Positions 34,563 to 43,048 of a stretch of DNA of 64,000 nt are shown one piece after another (the first letter of the stretch is position 1; every line of letters begins with the position of its first letter). The position numbers and the translations under genes are program-made. The notes under the pieces were generated by a model. The model was given only the letters and a program-made list of their open reading frames with translations. It was not told the DNA's origin and ran no database searches. The stretch comes from Ichthyenterobacterium magnum. GTDB taxonomy: Bacteria > Bacteroidota > Bacteroidia > Flavobacteriales > Flavobacteriaceae. The stretch covers positions 744,474 through 808,473 of the forward strand of contig NZ_RAQJ01000001.1 of assembly GCF_003610635.1 (NCBI RefSeq), read 5' to 3'.

Positions 34563-36116
34563 TTATAAATCAAACTTGATTCCTTGTGCTAAAGGTAACT
34601 CATCAGAATAATTTACTGTGTTTGTTTGCCTTCTCATATAAACTTTCCAAGCATCAGATCCAGACTCACGTCCACCACCAGTTTCTTTTTCACCACCAAA
34701 TGCACCACCAATCTCTGCACCAGAAGTACCAATGTTTACGTTAGCAATACCACAATCAGATCCTGCAAACGATAAAAACTTTTCTGCTTCTTTCATCTCA
34801 GCTGTCATAATTGAAGACGATAAGCCTTGTGCAACACCATTTTGCATATCAATAGCATTTTCAACATCTCCAGAATATTTCATTAAATATAAAATTGGAG
34901 CAAAAGTTTCGTGTTGTACAATCTTAAAATGATTTTCAGCTTCTATAATTGCTGGCTTAACGTAGCATCCAGATTCATAACCTTCACCTTCTAAAACGCC
35001 TCCTTCAACTAATACATTTCCGCCTTCAGCTTTTGCTTTTTCAATTGCAGCTAAATACGTATTTACAGCATCTTTATCTATTAATGGACCAACATGATTG
35101 TTCTCATCTAATGGATTTCCAATTTTAATTTGTCCGTAAGCACCAACAATTGCATCTCTTACCGTATCGTAAACCGATTCATGAATAATTAAACGACGTG
35201 TAGATGTACAACGTTGACCACAAGTACCAACTGCACCAAATACAGCACCAGGAACTACTACTTTTAAATCTGCAGTTGGTGTAATAATAATGGCATTGTT
35301 TCCTCCTAATTCTAATAAGGATTTACCAAAGCGTTCGGCTACAGTAGCTCCAACAATTCGTCCCATACGTGTAGAACCTGTTGCAGATACTAAAGGGATA
35401 CGTGTATCTGTAGTAAGATATTCTCCTACTTTATAATCACCATTTATAATACAAGAAATACCTTCAGGTAAATCGTTAGCTTTTAAAACATCAGCAATAA
35501 TATTTTGACAAGCTACTGAACATAATGGTGCTTTTTCAGAACCTTTCCATACACAAACATCTCCACAAATCCAAGCTAAAGCTGTGTTCCATGCCCAAAC
35601 TGCAACTGGGAAGTTAAATGCTGAGATAATACCAACAACACCAATTGGGTGCCATTGTTCTCTCATGACGTGCCCTGGTCTTTCAGATGGAATAACTTGT
35701 CCGTTTAACTGACGAGATAAACCAACTGCAAAATCACAGATATCAATCATTTCTTGAACTTCTCCTAAGCCTTCTTGGTAAGATTTTCCCATTTCGTAAG
35801 ACACTAACTTACCTAATGGTTCTTTTAATTCTCTTAATTTGTTTCCAAACTGACGTACAATTTCTCCTCTTTGAGGCGCTGGCATTGCTCTAAAAGATTT
35901 AAAAGCTGTAGTTGCAGCTTCCATTACTTTATCGTAATCTTCTCTAGTTGTCGTTTTTACTTTTCCTATTAACTTACCGTCAACTGGAGAATAACTTTCT
36001 ATAATTTCTCCGTTAGAAAAATTATTAGAACCTGTAGAGGTTCCATTATTTATGTCTTTTACACCCAATTGAGCTAAAGCTTCCTGGATTCCGAAATCAG
36101 TTGCAACTGCTTCCAT
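34563..36116 (-). CDS. ALDH7-type aldehyde dehydrogenase (aminoadipate semialdehyde type)
   Basis: 517 residues, close in pattern to human antiquitin (ALDH7A1) and bacterial AmaB. The catalytic region reads LELGGNNAIII (Glu of the ELGGNN motif, about 270) and GTCGQRCTSTRRL (catalytic Cys about 304). Other family blocks are ISAFNFPVAVWAWNTALAWICGD (about 168) and the C-terminal GGEKETGGGRESGSDAWKVYMR. It probably oxidises L-2-aminoadipate 6-semialdehyde (piperideine-6-carboxylate) in lysine catabolism, using NAD. No lysine-degradation partner is adjacent. Confidence 0.93.
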   Translation of the reverse strand: MEAVATDFGIQEALAQLGVKDINNGTSTGSNNFSNGEIIESYSPVDGKLIGKVKTTTREDYDKVMEAATTAFKSFRAMPAPQRGEIVRQFGNKLRELKEPLGKLVSYEMGKSYQEGLGEVQEMIDICDFAVGLSRQLNGQVIPSERPGHVMREQWHPIGVVGIISAFNFPVAVWAWNTALAWICGDVCVWKGSEKAPLCSVACQNIIADVLKANDLPEGISCIINGDYKVGEYLTTDTRIPLVSATGSTRMGRIVGATVAERFGKSLLELGGNNAIIITPTADLKVVVPGAVFGAVGTCGQRCTSTRRLIIHESVYDTVRDAIVGAYGQIKIGNPLDENNHVGPLIDKDAVNTYLAAIEKAKAEGGNVLVEGGVLEGEGYESGCYVKPAIIEAENHFKIVQHETFAPILYLMKYSGDVENAIDMQNGVAQGLSSSIMTAEMKEAEKFLSFAGSDCGIANVNIGTSGAEIGGAFGGEKETGGGRESGSDAWKVYMRRQTNTVNYSDELPLAQGIKFDL

Positions 36117-36444
36117 ATTATATTGTGATTTTAATTGTTATTATAATTTCGTCGCGAAGATACTAATTTATTACGTTTTGTAATTCAGAAATACATCTTT
36201 ATATAGTATCTTTAACTATTAACACGTTCATAACTTTAAGAACAATTTAACAGCAACTCAAAATCTAAACTATAAAATGAAAACGTACATAATTTAACAA
36301 GAAACATCGCACAAGTTTTATTAATCATAAAGAAAATGTTTTTTAGATATTACATCTGAACATAAAAAACATTAGAAATTATCAGATAAAACAACCTACA
36401 CTTTCTTTTTGTTAAGTTCATTTTCATTTAAAATCCATCAATCT
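36117..36444. other. Gene-free 328-bp divergent promoter region
   Basis: The gap between the divergent ALDH and alpha-2-macroglobulin genes has no open frame of interest. A near -7 match (minus TATCTTCG at about 36152-36159) lies before ALDH. An 11-bp perfect inverted repeat, AATGTTTTTTA (36335-36345) with TAAAAAACATT (36363-36373), lies 72 nt before the alpha-2-macroglobulin ATG and lacks a T-tract. The rest is AT-rich without visible repeats. Confidence 0.5.
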
Positions 36445-39400
36445 ATGTCATTAAAAAAGTTATTTGCTTTCGTTATGATTTTATCGTTAGCTATTTCATG
36501 TAAAAAGAAAGTAGTAAAAACCGATAATATTTTCAAGTTTAGAGACTATATTAGTTATACATCTTCTGGAATTGTTTCTGTAACTAATCCTATTAGAATT
36601 AATCTAGCTAATGATATTGAAGGTTTTGAAGTTGGGCAAGACATCTCAACAGATATTATATCTATTAAACCTCATGTTCAAGGAAAACTGAGTGTAGAAA
36701 ACAAACACATTCTAATTTTTAAACCCGATGAAAATCTAGAACCAAACACAGAATATAGTGTTACAGTAAAACTAGGCGAGCTTTATAAAAACATCCCTAA
36801 AGACTATAAAGATTATACGTTTCAATTTAAAACAATTACTCCTAATTTTAATATTACAACCAGCAATCTGCAATCTTATAGCAAAGAATGGCAATACCTC
36901 GAAGCAGTCATTAAATCTGCCGATATTATTCCTCTAGAAAAAGCAAAACAGTTGGTTAAAGTTTCTCAAAACGGAACCAATTTAAAATTACAATGGAATG
37001 ACTTAAATAAATATTCTAATCACTTTCAATTTAAAATAGACAGTATTCATAGATTGGTAGATGATAGTGAAGTACTAATAAAATGGAATGGCAAAGCTAT
37101 CAAGGCAAATAACAAAGGAGAAAACAAAGTCTCTATTCCTGGTAAAAACAATTTTTCTATTGTTAATGTTTCAGTTATAAAAAGTCCAGAACAACACCTA
37201 TCTATTAATTTTTCTGACCCATTAAAAAAACAACAAAATTTTGATGGTCTAGTCACAATTCAAAATGTAAAATCTCCAAAATACATTGTTAATGGTAATG
37301 TTTTAAAAGTATACACTAACACAAAATTGGTTGGTAACATTCTGGTAGATGTGTTTCAAGGAATTACTAATGAAGATGGTTATAAATTAAAAACGCCTTT
37401 TTCTGAAACGATATCATTTGAAGAACAAAAACCTCAAGTTAAATTGATTAGTAATGGAACCATTTTACCAAATTCTGAAGCTTTAAAATTTAATTTTGAA
37501 GCTGTTAATTTAAAAGCTGTTGATGTTAGAGTCATTAAAATATTTGAAGATAATGTCCTTCAGTTTTTACAAGAGAGCAACATTAATAATTCTAACAGAA
37601 ATGCAATTAGACGTGTAGGACGTCGCATAGCAAAACAAACCATAACCTTACAATCTGAAGCTGAAAACCTAGGCAAGTGGAAAGCTTATAGTATTGACTT
37701 ATCTAAATTTTTTAATGCAGATCCAGGCGCAATCTACAGAGTAGAATTAAGCTATAATAAAAGTTATTCGCTTTATGATTGTTCAACTAATACATCTGTA
37801 ACAAATGCCGAAGATGACTATTATGAAGATTATTATTACGAAGACGATTATTACTATAATGAAAACCATAGTGAATCACCTACAGAAGATGAAGATTTAC
37901 GTGAGGAAGACTATTGGGACAACCTAACTTATCGTTATAAAAACTACAGTTACAATTGGCGAGAACGAGACAATCCATGTCACGAAGCTTACTATAATGA
38001 AAACAAAATAGTTTCTCAAAACTTAATTGCTTCAAATTTAGGTGTGATTGCAAAACAAGGCACTAATAATGATTATTTCTTTGCTGTTACAAATATTTTA
38101 AATACTAACCCAGAATCTAATGCTAGTATTAAACTATACAATTTTCAGCAACAAGAAATTGCTAGTGGTAGTTCAAATTCTGAAGGATTAGCAACATTAA
38201 AAGCAAACAAACATGCTTCTTTTGCAATAGTCTCAAAAGGGAAAAACACAAGCTACATTAGATTAACAGACGGCAACTCTCTGTCATTAAGCAAATTTGA
38301 TGTTTCTGGTCAAAAGCTTCAACGCGGACTTAAAGGCTACATCTATGGAGAACGTGGTGTTTGGCGTCCTGGAGATTCGTTACACTTAACATTTATTTTA
38401 AATGATAATGCAAATAAACTTCCAAAACGCCATCCAGTAAAACTAGAAGTTACTGACCCAAACGGAAAATTAGTCTATAAAAAAGTAACAACAGATAATG
38501 TAAATAATTTTTATGCTTTTACTGTTCCAACGGCTATAGAATACAAGACTGGAAACTATAGTGCAAAAGTTTCTGTTGGTGGAGCAACATTTCATAAAGG
38601 ACTAAAAATTGAAACTGTAAAACCAAACCGATTAAAAATAAAAGTTGATTTTAAAAATGAAGTTTTAACAGCTAATAAACCACTTGAAGGCACTCTTGAT
38701 GTAAAATGGCTTCATGGTGCAGTTGCTAAAAATGTAAAGGCAGAAATCAAAGCTAAATTCAGCAAATCATATACTGGTTTTAAAAATTACAAAGGCTATA
38801 CTTTTAACGATCCAACACGCTCTTTTTCATCTGATGAAATAATTATTTTTGAAGGAAACGTTAATGAAAATGGTATTGCTAAAATTAATAACAAATTAGA
38901 CATTGGGAAAAATGCACCAGGAATGCTCAATGCGCAATTTTTAGTTAGAGCTTTCGAGAATGGAGGTGATTTTTCTTTAGATGCATTTACAAAAACGTAT
39001 TCACCATACGATTCTTATGTAGGATTGCGCTCTCCTAAAGGTAATGCTTATGGGTCGTATTTTACTGATACTAATCAGACTTTTGATTTAGCTGTAGTTA
39101 ACGAAAATGGCAAACCAATAAAGCGAGAAAACCTCGAAGTTAAAGTCTATAAAATTGAATGGCGCTGGTGGTGGAATTCTTCTTATGACAACCTTTCAAG
39201 TTATGTTTCTAGTAGTTATCACAGACCGTATTTAGACCAAAAAATATCAACGAACTCAAAAGGGAAAGCGTCTTTTACACTAAATGTTCCTAAAAATGAT
39301 AGAGGTCGTTTTTTAATTAGAATTTATGATCCAGTAAGTGGTCATGCTACAGGAAGAACAGCTTATTTTTATAAAAACTGGAGTAACATCTCCAATTCAA

Positions 39401-42021
39401 ATGATAAGGAAGCGGCAAAAATGTTAGTCTTTGCCGCAGATAAAGACAAGTACAATGTTGGTGATACGGCAAAAATCACATTTCAATCAGGAAATGAAGG
39501 TCGAGCTTTAGTAAGTATTGAAAATGGTTCAGAAGTTATTGAACACAAATGGGTAAAAACAAATCCTGGAGAAACAATTGTAAAAGTACCTATTACATCA
39601 GAAATGGCTCCAAACGTTTTTGTTAATATTTCATTACTACAACCACATGCAGCTGCAGAAAATGATTTACCAATACGACTATATGGTGTTATCCCTATTT
39701 TGGTTGAAGATCCTAAAACAAAGCTAGAGCCAGAGTTGCGAATGGCAAGTGTATTACGTCCAGAACAAGAGTTTGAGGTTTTTGTATCAGAAAAAAATAG
39801 TAAGTCAATGACCTACACTATTGCCATGGTTGAAGAAGGCTTATTAGATTTAACACGCTTTAAAACCCCAAACGCTTGGAATGCTTTTTATGCTCGTGAA
39901 GCTTTAGGTGTTAAAACTTGGGATATTTTTGATGATGTAATTGGCGCTTATTCAGGAAGTATTGACCAAGTATTTGCTATTGGTGGTGACGGAAACGCTA
40001 CAAAAGGGAAAAACAAAAAAGCGAACCGTTTTAAACCAGTGGTTACCTATTTAGGTCCTTATACTTTAGAAGCTGGAGGCAGAAAATCACACAAAATTAA
40101 AATGCCAAATTATATTGGAGCTGTACGCACAATGATAATTGCAGGAAACAATAACACTGAAGCTTATGGAAGCACAGATAAATCTGTTGAAGTTAAAAAG
40201 CCTTTAATGGTTTTGGCTACACTCCCACGAAAACTTAGCCCAGGAGAAAAAGTAACACTTCCTGTTACGGTTTTTGCTATGGAACCTAAAGTGAAAAATG
40301 TAAAACTTAGTTTAAAATTAAGTGATGGTATTTCTGTTGTTGGCTCTAATTCTCAATCCTTAAATTTTCCAAAGCCAGATGAAAAAATGGCTTACTTCCA
40401 ATTAGATGTAAGTAAAGCAAAAGGCATAAATACTGTAGAAGTAATAGCTACAGGAAATGGTGAAAAATCAACCTATAAAGTAGAGTTAGATGTTGTAAAT
40501 CCTAATCCAATCTCTTCAAAATTAATAGATGCTAAGCTTGAAGCAAATCAAACAAAAACTTTAGATTTTTCAACATTTGGAGTTTCAGGAACAAACTCGG
40601 CAACTATAGAGTTTTCTACAATGCCTCCAATGGATTTTTCTCGTCGTTTACAGTATTTAATACAGTATCCTCATGGTTGTGTTGAACAAACCACATCAAG
40701 TGTGTTTCCTCAATTATATTTAAATGATATTTTCGATTTAAAATATGAAAAGAAACAAGAAATACAGAGTAATATTGAAAACGGAATTAAACGTCTAGGA
40801 AATTTTCAAAGACCAAATGGTGGCATGAGTTATTGGATTGGTGAAAACTCTGCCAATGATTGGGGAACAAGCTATTCGGGACATTTTATGATTGAAGCCG
40901 AAAAGAAAGGCTTTGTTCTTCCTCTTACTTTCAAAAGCAATTGGATTGCTTATCAAAAACAAGCCGCTAGAGATTGGAGACCAAGTTATCGTTATAGTCA
41001 TTCAGATCTAACGCAAGCTTATCGATTATATACTTTGGCATTAGCAGGAAGTCCAGATTTAGCATCCATGAATAGATTACGTGAATTTAGTGAGCTTTCA
41101 AACGAAGCTAAATGGCGATTAGCAGCTGCTTATGCATTAGCTGGACAAAAAGAAGCGAGCGAGCAGATTTCTAAAAGAGCCAATATTAATTTTAAGCCTT
41201 ATCGTAATAACTATTATACCTATGGTTCTGTCGATAGAAATAGAGCTATGGCTTTAGAAACTATGATTATTACCCAAAATCCTCAGGCTAGAGAACTATC
41301 AGAACACGTAGCTAAAAACTTATCAAGTAATCGTTGGATGAGTACACAAACTACAGCTTATAGCTTATTAGCAATGGCAAAAATGGTTGAAGCTAATGGT
41401 GGTAAATCACTCAATCTTAGTTACTCAATAAATGGTAAAACTGAAACTATAGATACCAAAAATGCTATTTCTCAAAGAGAATTACTTATAATAGATGGAG
41501 CCAATCAGTTAAGTTTCACTAATGCTATTGATAATTTGGTTTATGTACGTGTATTAAACTCTGGAAAATTACCTTTAGGAAAAGAACTGGCAGAGCAACG
41601 CGGCTTAAGTGTTTCTGTGGTTTATAAAGATTTAAAAGGACATAAAATCGATATTAAAAAATTACAACAAGGTCAAGATTTTGTTGCTTCTGTAAATGTT
41701 CGTAATTTGAAAAACGAACCTGTTAATGATGTTGCTTTAACTCAAATTTTTCCGTCAGGTTGGGAAATTGTAAACACTCGATTTACGGCTTTTGACGATT
41801 CAACTTCTAATCAGGCAAGATTTACAGACATAAGAGATGATAGAGTAAATTTTTATTTTGACTTGCCTCAAAAAGGACGTCATGATACTAAAACTTTTAA
41901 TGTCATGTTGAATGCTTCTTATTTAGGAACCTATTATTTACCAGGAACCCAAGCAGAAGCTATGTATGATAATGAGTACCTTGTAAGAACTAAAGGTAAA
42001 TGGATTGAAGTTGAGAAATAA
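36445..42021 (+). CDS. Bacterial alpha-2-macroglobulin family lipoprotein
   Basis: 1858 residues from the ATG at 36445; an earlier in-frame TTG at 36409 would add 12 residues before the signal peptide and is unlikely. Lipobox LAISC (Cys19) makes it a lipoprotein. A series of macroglobulin-like domains is followed by the thioester motif CVEQ (Cys1412-Gln1415) in YPHGCVEQTTSS, and a helical thioester domain (WRLAAAYALAGQ). The thioester is therefore probably functional: it traps foreign proteases covalently in the periplasm. Residues about 458-492 form an odd Tyr/Asp/Glu-rich insertion. It is linked with pbpC downstream, as in E. coli yfhM-pbpC. The stop overlaps the next ATG (TAATG). Confidence 0.95.
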   Translation: MSLKKLFAFVMILSLAISCKKKVVKTDNIFKFRDYISYTSSGIVSVTNPIRINLANDIEGFEVGQDISTDIISIKPHVQGKLSVENKHILIFKPDENLEPNTEYSVTVKLGELYKNIPKDYKDYTFQFKTITPNFNITTSNLQSYSKEWQYLEAVIKSADIIPLEKAKQLVKVSQNGTNLKLQWNDLNKYSNHFQFKIDSIHRLVDDSEVLIKWNGKAIKANNKGENKVSIPGKNNFSIVNVSVIKSPEQHLSINFSDPLKKQQNFDGLVTIQNVKSPKYIVNGNVLKVYTNTKLVGNILVDVFQGITNEDGYKLKTPFSETISFEEQKPQVKLISNGTILPNSEALKFNFEAVNLKAVDVRVIKIFEDNVLQFLQESNINNSNRNAIRRVGRRIAKQTITLQSEAENLGKWKAYSIDLSKFFNADPGAIYRVELSYNKSYSLYDCSTNTSVTNAEDDYYEDYYYEDDYYYNENHSESPTEDEDLREEDYWDNLTYRYKNYSYNWRERDNPCHEAYYNENKIVSQNLIASNLGVIAKQGTNNDYFFAVTNILNTNPESNASIKLYNFQQQEIASGSSNSEGLATLKANKHASFAIVSKGKNTSYIRLTDGNSLSLSKFDVSGQKLQRGLKGYIYGERGVWRPGDSLHLTFILNDNANKLPKRHPVKLEVTDPNGKLVYKKVTTDNVNNFYAFTVPTAIEYKTGNYSAKVSVGGATFHKGLKIETVKPNRLKIKVDFKNEVLTANKPLEGTLDVKWLHGAVAKNVKAEIKAKFSKSYTGFKNYKGYTFNDPTRSFSSDEIIIFEGNVNENGIAKINNKLDIGKNAPGMLNAQFLVRAFENGGDFSLDAFTKTYSPYDSYVGLRSPKGNAYGSYFTDTNQTFDLAVVNENGKPIKRENLEVKVYKIEWRWWWNSSYDNLSSYVSSSYHRPYLDQKISTNSKGKASFTLNVPKNDRGRFLIRIYDPVSGHATGRTAYFYKNWSNISNSNDKEAAKMLVFAADKDKYNVGDTAKITFQSGNEGRALVSIENGSEVIEHKWVKTNPGETIVKVPITSEMAPNVFVNISLLQPHAAAENDLPIRLYGVIPILVEDPKTKLEPELRMASVLRPEQEFEVFVSEKNSKSMTYTIAMVEEGLLDLTRFKTPNAWNAFYAREALGVKTWDIFDDVIGAYSGSIDQVFAIGGDGNATKGKNKKANRFKPVVTYLGPYTLEAGGRKSHKIKMPNYIGAVRTMIIAGNNNTEAYGSTDKSVEVKKPLMVLATLPRKLSPGEKVTLPVTVFAMEPKVKNVKLSLKLSDGISVVGSNSQSLNFPKPDEKMAYFQLDVSKAKGINTVEVIATGNGEKSTYKVELDVVNPNPISSKLIDAKLEANQTKTLDFSTFGVSGTNSATIEFSTMPPMDFSRRLQYLIQYPHGCVEQTTSSVFPQLYLNDIFDLKYEKKQEIQSNIENGIKRLGNFQRPNGGMSYWIGENSANDWGTSYSGHFMIEAEKKGFVLPLTFKSNWIAYQKQAARDWRPSYRYSHSDLTQAYRLYTLALAGSPDLASMNRLREFSELSNEAKWRLAAAYALAGQKEASEQISKRANINFKPYRNNYYTYGSVDRNRAMALETMIITQNPQARELSEHVAKNLSSNRWMSTQTTAYSLLAMAKMVEANGGKSLNLSYSINGKTETIDTKNAISQRELLIIDGANQLSFTNAIDNLVYVRVLNSGKLPLGKELAEQRGLSVSVVYKDLKGHKIDIKKLQQGQDFVASVNVRNLKNEPVNDVALTQIFPSGWEIVNTRFTAFDDSTSNQARFTDIRDDRVNFYFDLPQKGRHDTKTFNVMLNASYLGTYYLPGTQAEAMYDNEYLVRTKGKWIEVEK

Positions 42022-42740
42022 TGAAAGCATCAGAGCTATTAAAACATACAAAACATAGACCTTTTGAAATACCAAAACGCCCTTGGAAGTTTTACCAAGA
42101 ATGGAATAAAGCCATTTTTCTGCATTGGGAAGTTAATCCAGAATTGATTAAACCTATGCTACCAAAAGGTGTGAAATTAGATGTTTTAAACGGAAAAACT
42201 TGGGTATCGTTAGTAGCTTTTGATATGAACAATATTGGTATAAGGAGTTTGCCAAAATTGCCGCATATTTCAGATTTTTTTGAAATCAATATTCGTGTGT
42301 ATACTGTTTGTAATAGAAAACCTAGCGTTTATTTTTTAAGTATGGAAGGCAGTAAAAAATCGTCTTGTAAAGTATTAAAAGCTGTATCAAAATTCCCGTA
42401 TCGTTATTCAGAAATGAAACGAACCAATTTTAATTATGATTCAAAAAACACTATCAATAATGACCATTTTTATACTGAATACCGTTTAGGAGATCAACTA
42501 CATAAAGACGACACAGATATTTGGCTAACCGAACGTTATGCTGTGTTTCAAGACCATAAAAAAAACCTCATCGAATACGATGTACATCATATAGAGTGGC
42601 CATTACAATCTATTAGTCTAAAAAATTTAGTAGTAAACTATCCTAAATTCAATCACATCATCAATAATAACCCTGATAGGGTACATTACTCAAAAGGTGT
42701 ACAAGTCATCACTTGGGATAAGAAAAAACATACTTTATGA
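42021..42740 (+). CDS. DUF2071 (YqjF-like) protein
   Basis: 239 residues with the DUF2071/COG2071 pattern: a WKFYQEWNKAIFLHWEVNPELIKPMLPKGVKLDVLNGKTWVSLVAFDM start, the IRVYTVCNRKPSVYFLSMEG strand, and a C-terminal HYSKGVQVITW. No signal or membrane segment. The fold is acetoacetate-decarboxylase-like, yet the biochemical role is unknown. It overlaps the alpha-2-macroglobulin stop by 1 nt and the next gene by 4 nt, so expression is tightly coupled. Confidence 0.88.
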   Translation: MKASELLKHTKHRPFEIPKRPWKFYQEWNKAIFLHWEVNPELIKPMLPKGVKLDVLNGKTWVSLVAFDMNNIGIRSLPKLPHISDFFEINIRVYTVCNRKPSVYFLSMEGSKKSSCKVLKAVSKFPYRYSEMKRTNFNYDSKNTINNDHFYTEYRLGDQLHKDDTDIWLTERYAVFQDHKKNLIEYDVHHIEWPLQSISLKNLVVNYPKFNHIINNNPDRVHYSKGVQVITWDKKKHTL

Positions 42741-43048
42741 ACTCAGAATTTAAACCATACTACGCTGTAATATTTACATCTACACAAACTAAACATACAG
42801 AAGGCTATTCTGAAATGGCAAGCAAAATGGAAGAACTTGCCAGTAAACAAAAAGGATTTTTAGGCATAGAATCTGCTAGAGACAACTTAGGAATAACTGT
42901 TAGCTACTGGGAAAGCCTTGAAGCAATTAAAAACTGGAAACAACAAAGTAAACATTTAGAAGCTCAACTATTAGGAAGAAAAAAATGGTACGATTGGTAT
43001 CACGTTAGAATCTGTAAAGTTGAACGCGAGTATCAATTTAATGTATGA
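42737..43048 (+). CDS. ABM-fold (antibiotic biosynthesis monooxygenase-like) protein
   Basis: 103 residues. The pattern YYAVIFTSTQTKHTEGYSEMASKMEELASKQKGFLGIESARDNLGITVSYWESLEAIKNWKQQ is the dimeric alpha+beta-barrel of ABM/YgiN-type proteins. Such proteins may act as small monooxygenases or heme-degrading factors; no catalytic residues can be assigned. It overlaps both neighbours by 4 nt (ATGA), so it belongs to the same transcript as the alpha-2-macroglobulin and PBP1C genes. Confidence 0.87.
   Translation: MNSEFKPYYAVIFTSTQTKHTEGYSEMASKMEELASKQKGFLGIESARDNLGITVSYWESLEAIKNWKQQSKHLEAQLLGRKKWYDWYHVRICKVEREYQFNV

Noticed and set aside
36409-36444. TTG start for the alpha-2-macroglobulin gene
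   Set aside because: The ATG at 36445 gives an ordinary lipoprotein signal peptide; the extra 12 residues would disrupt it.
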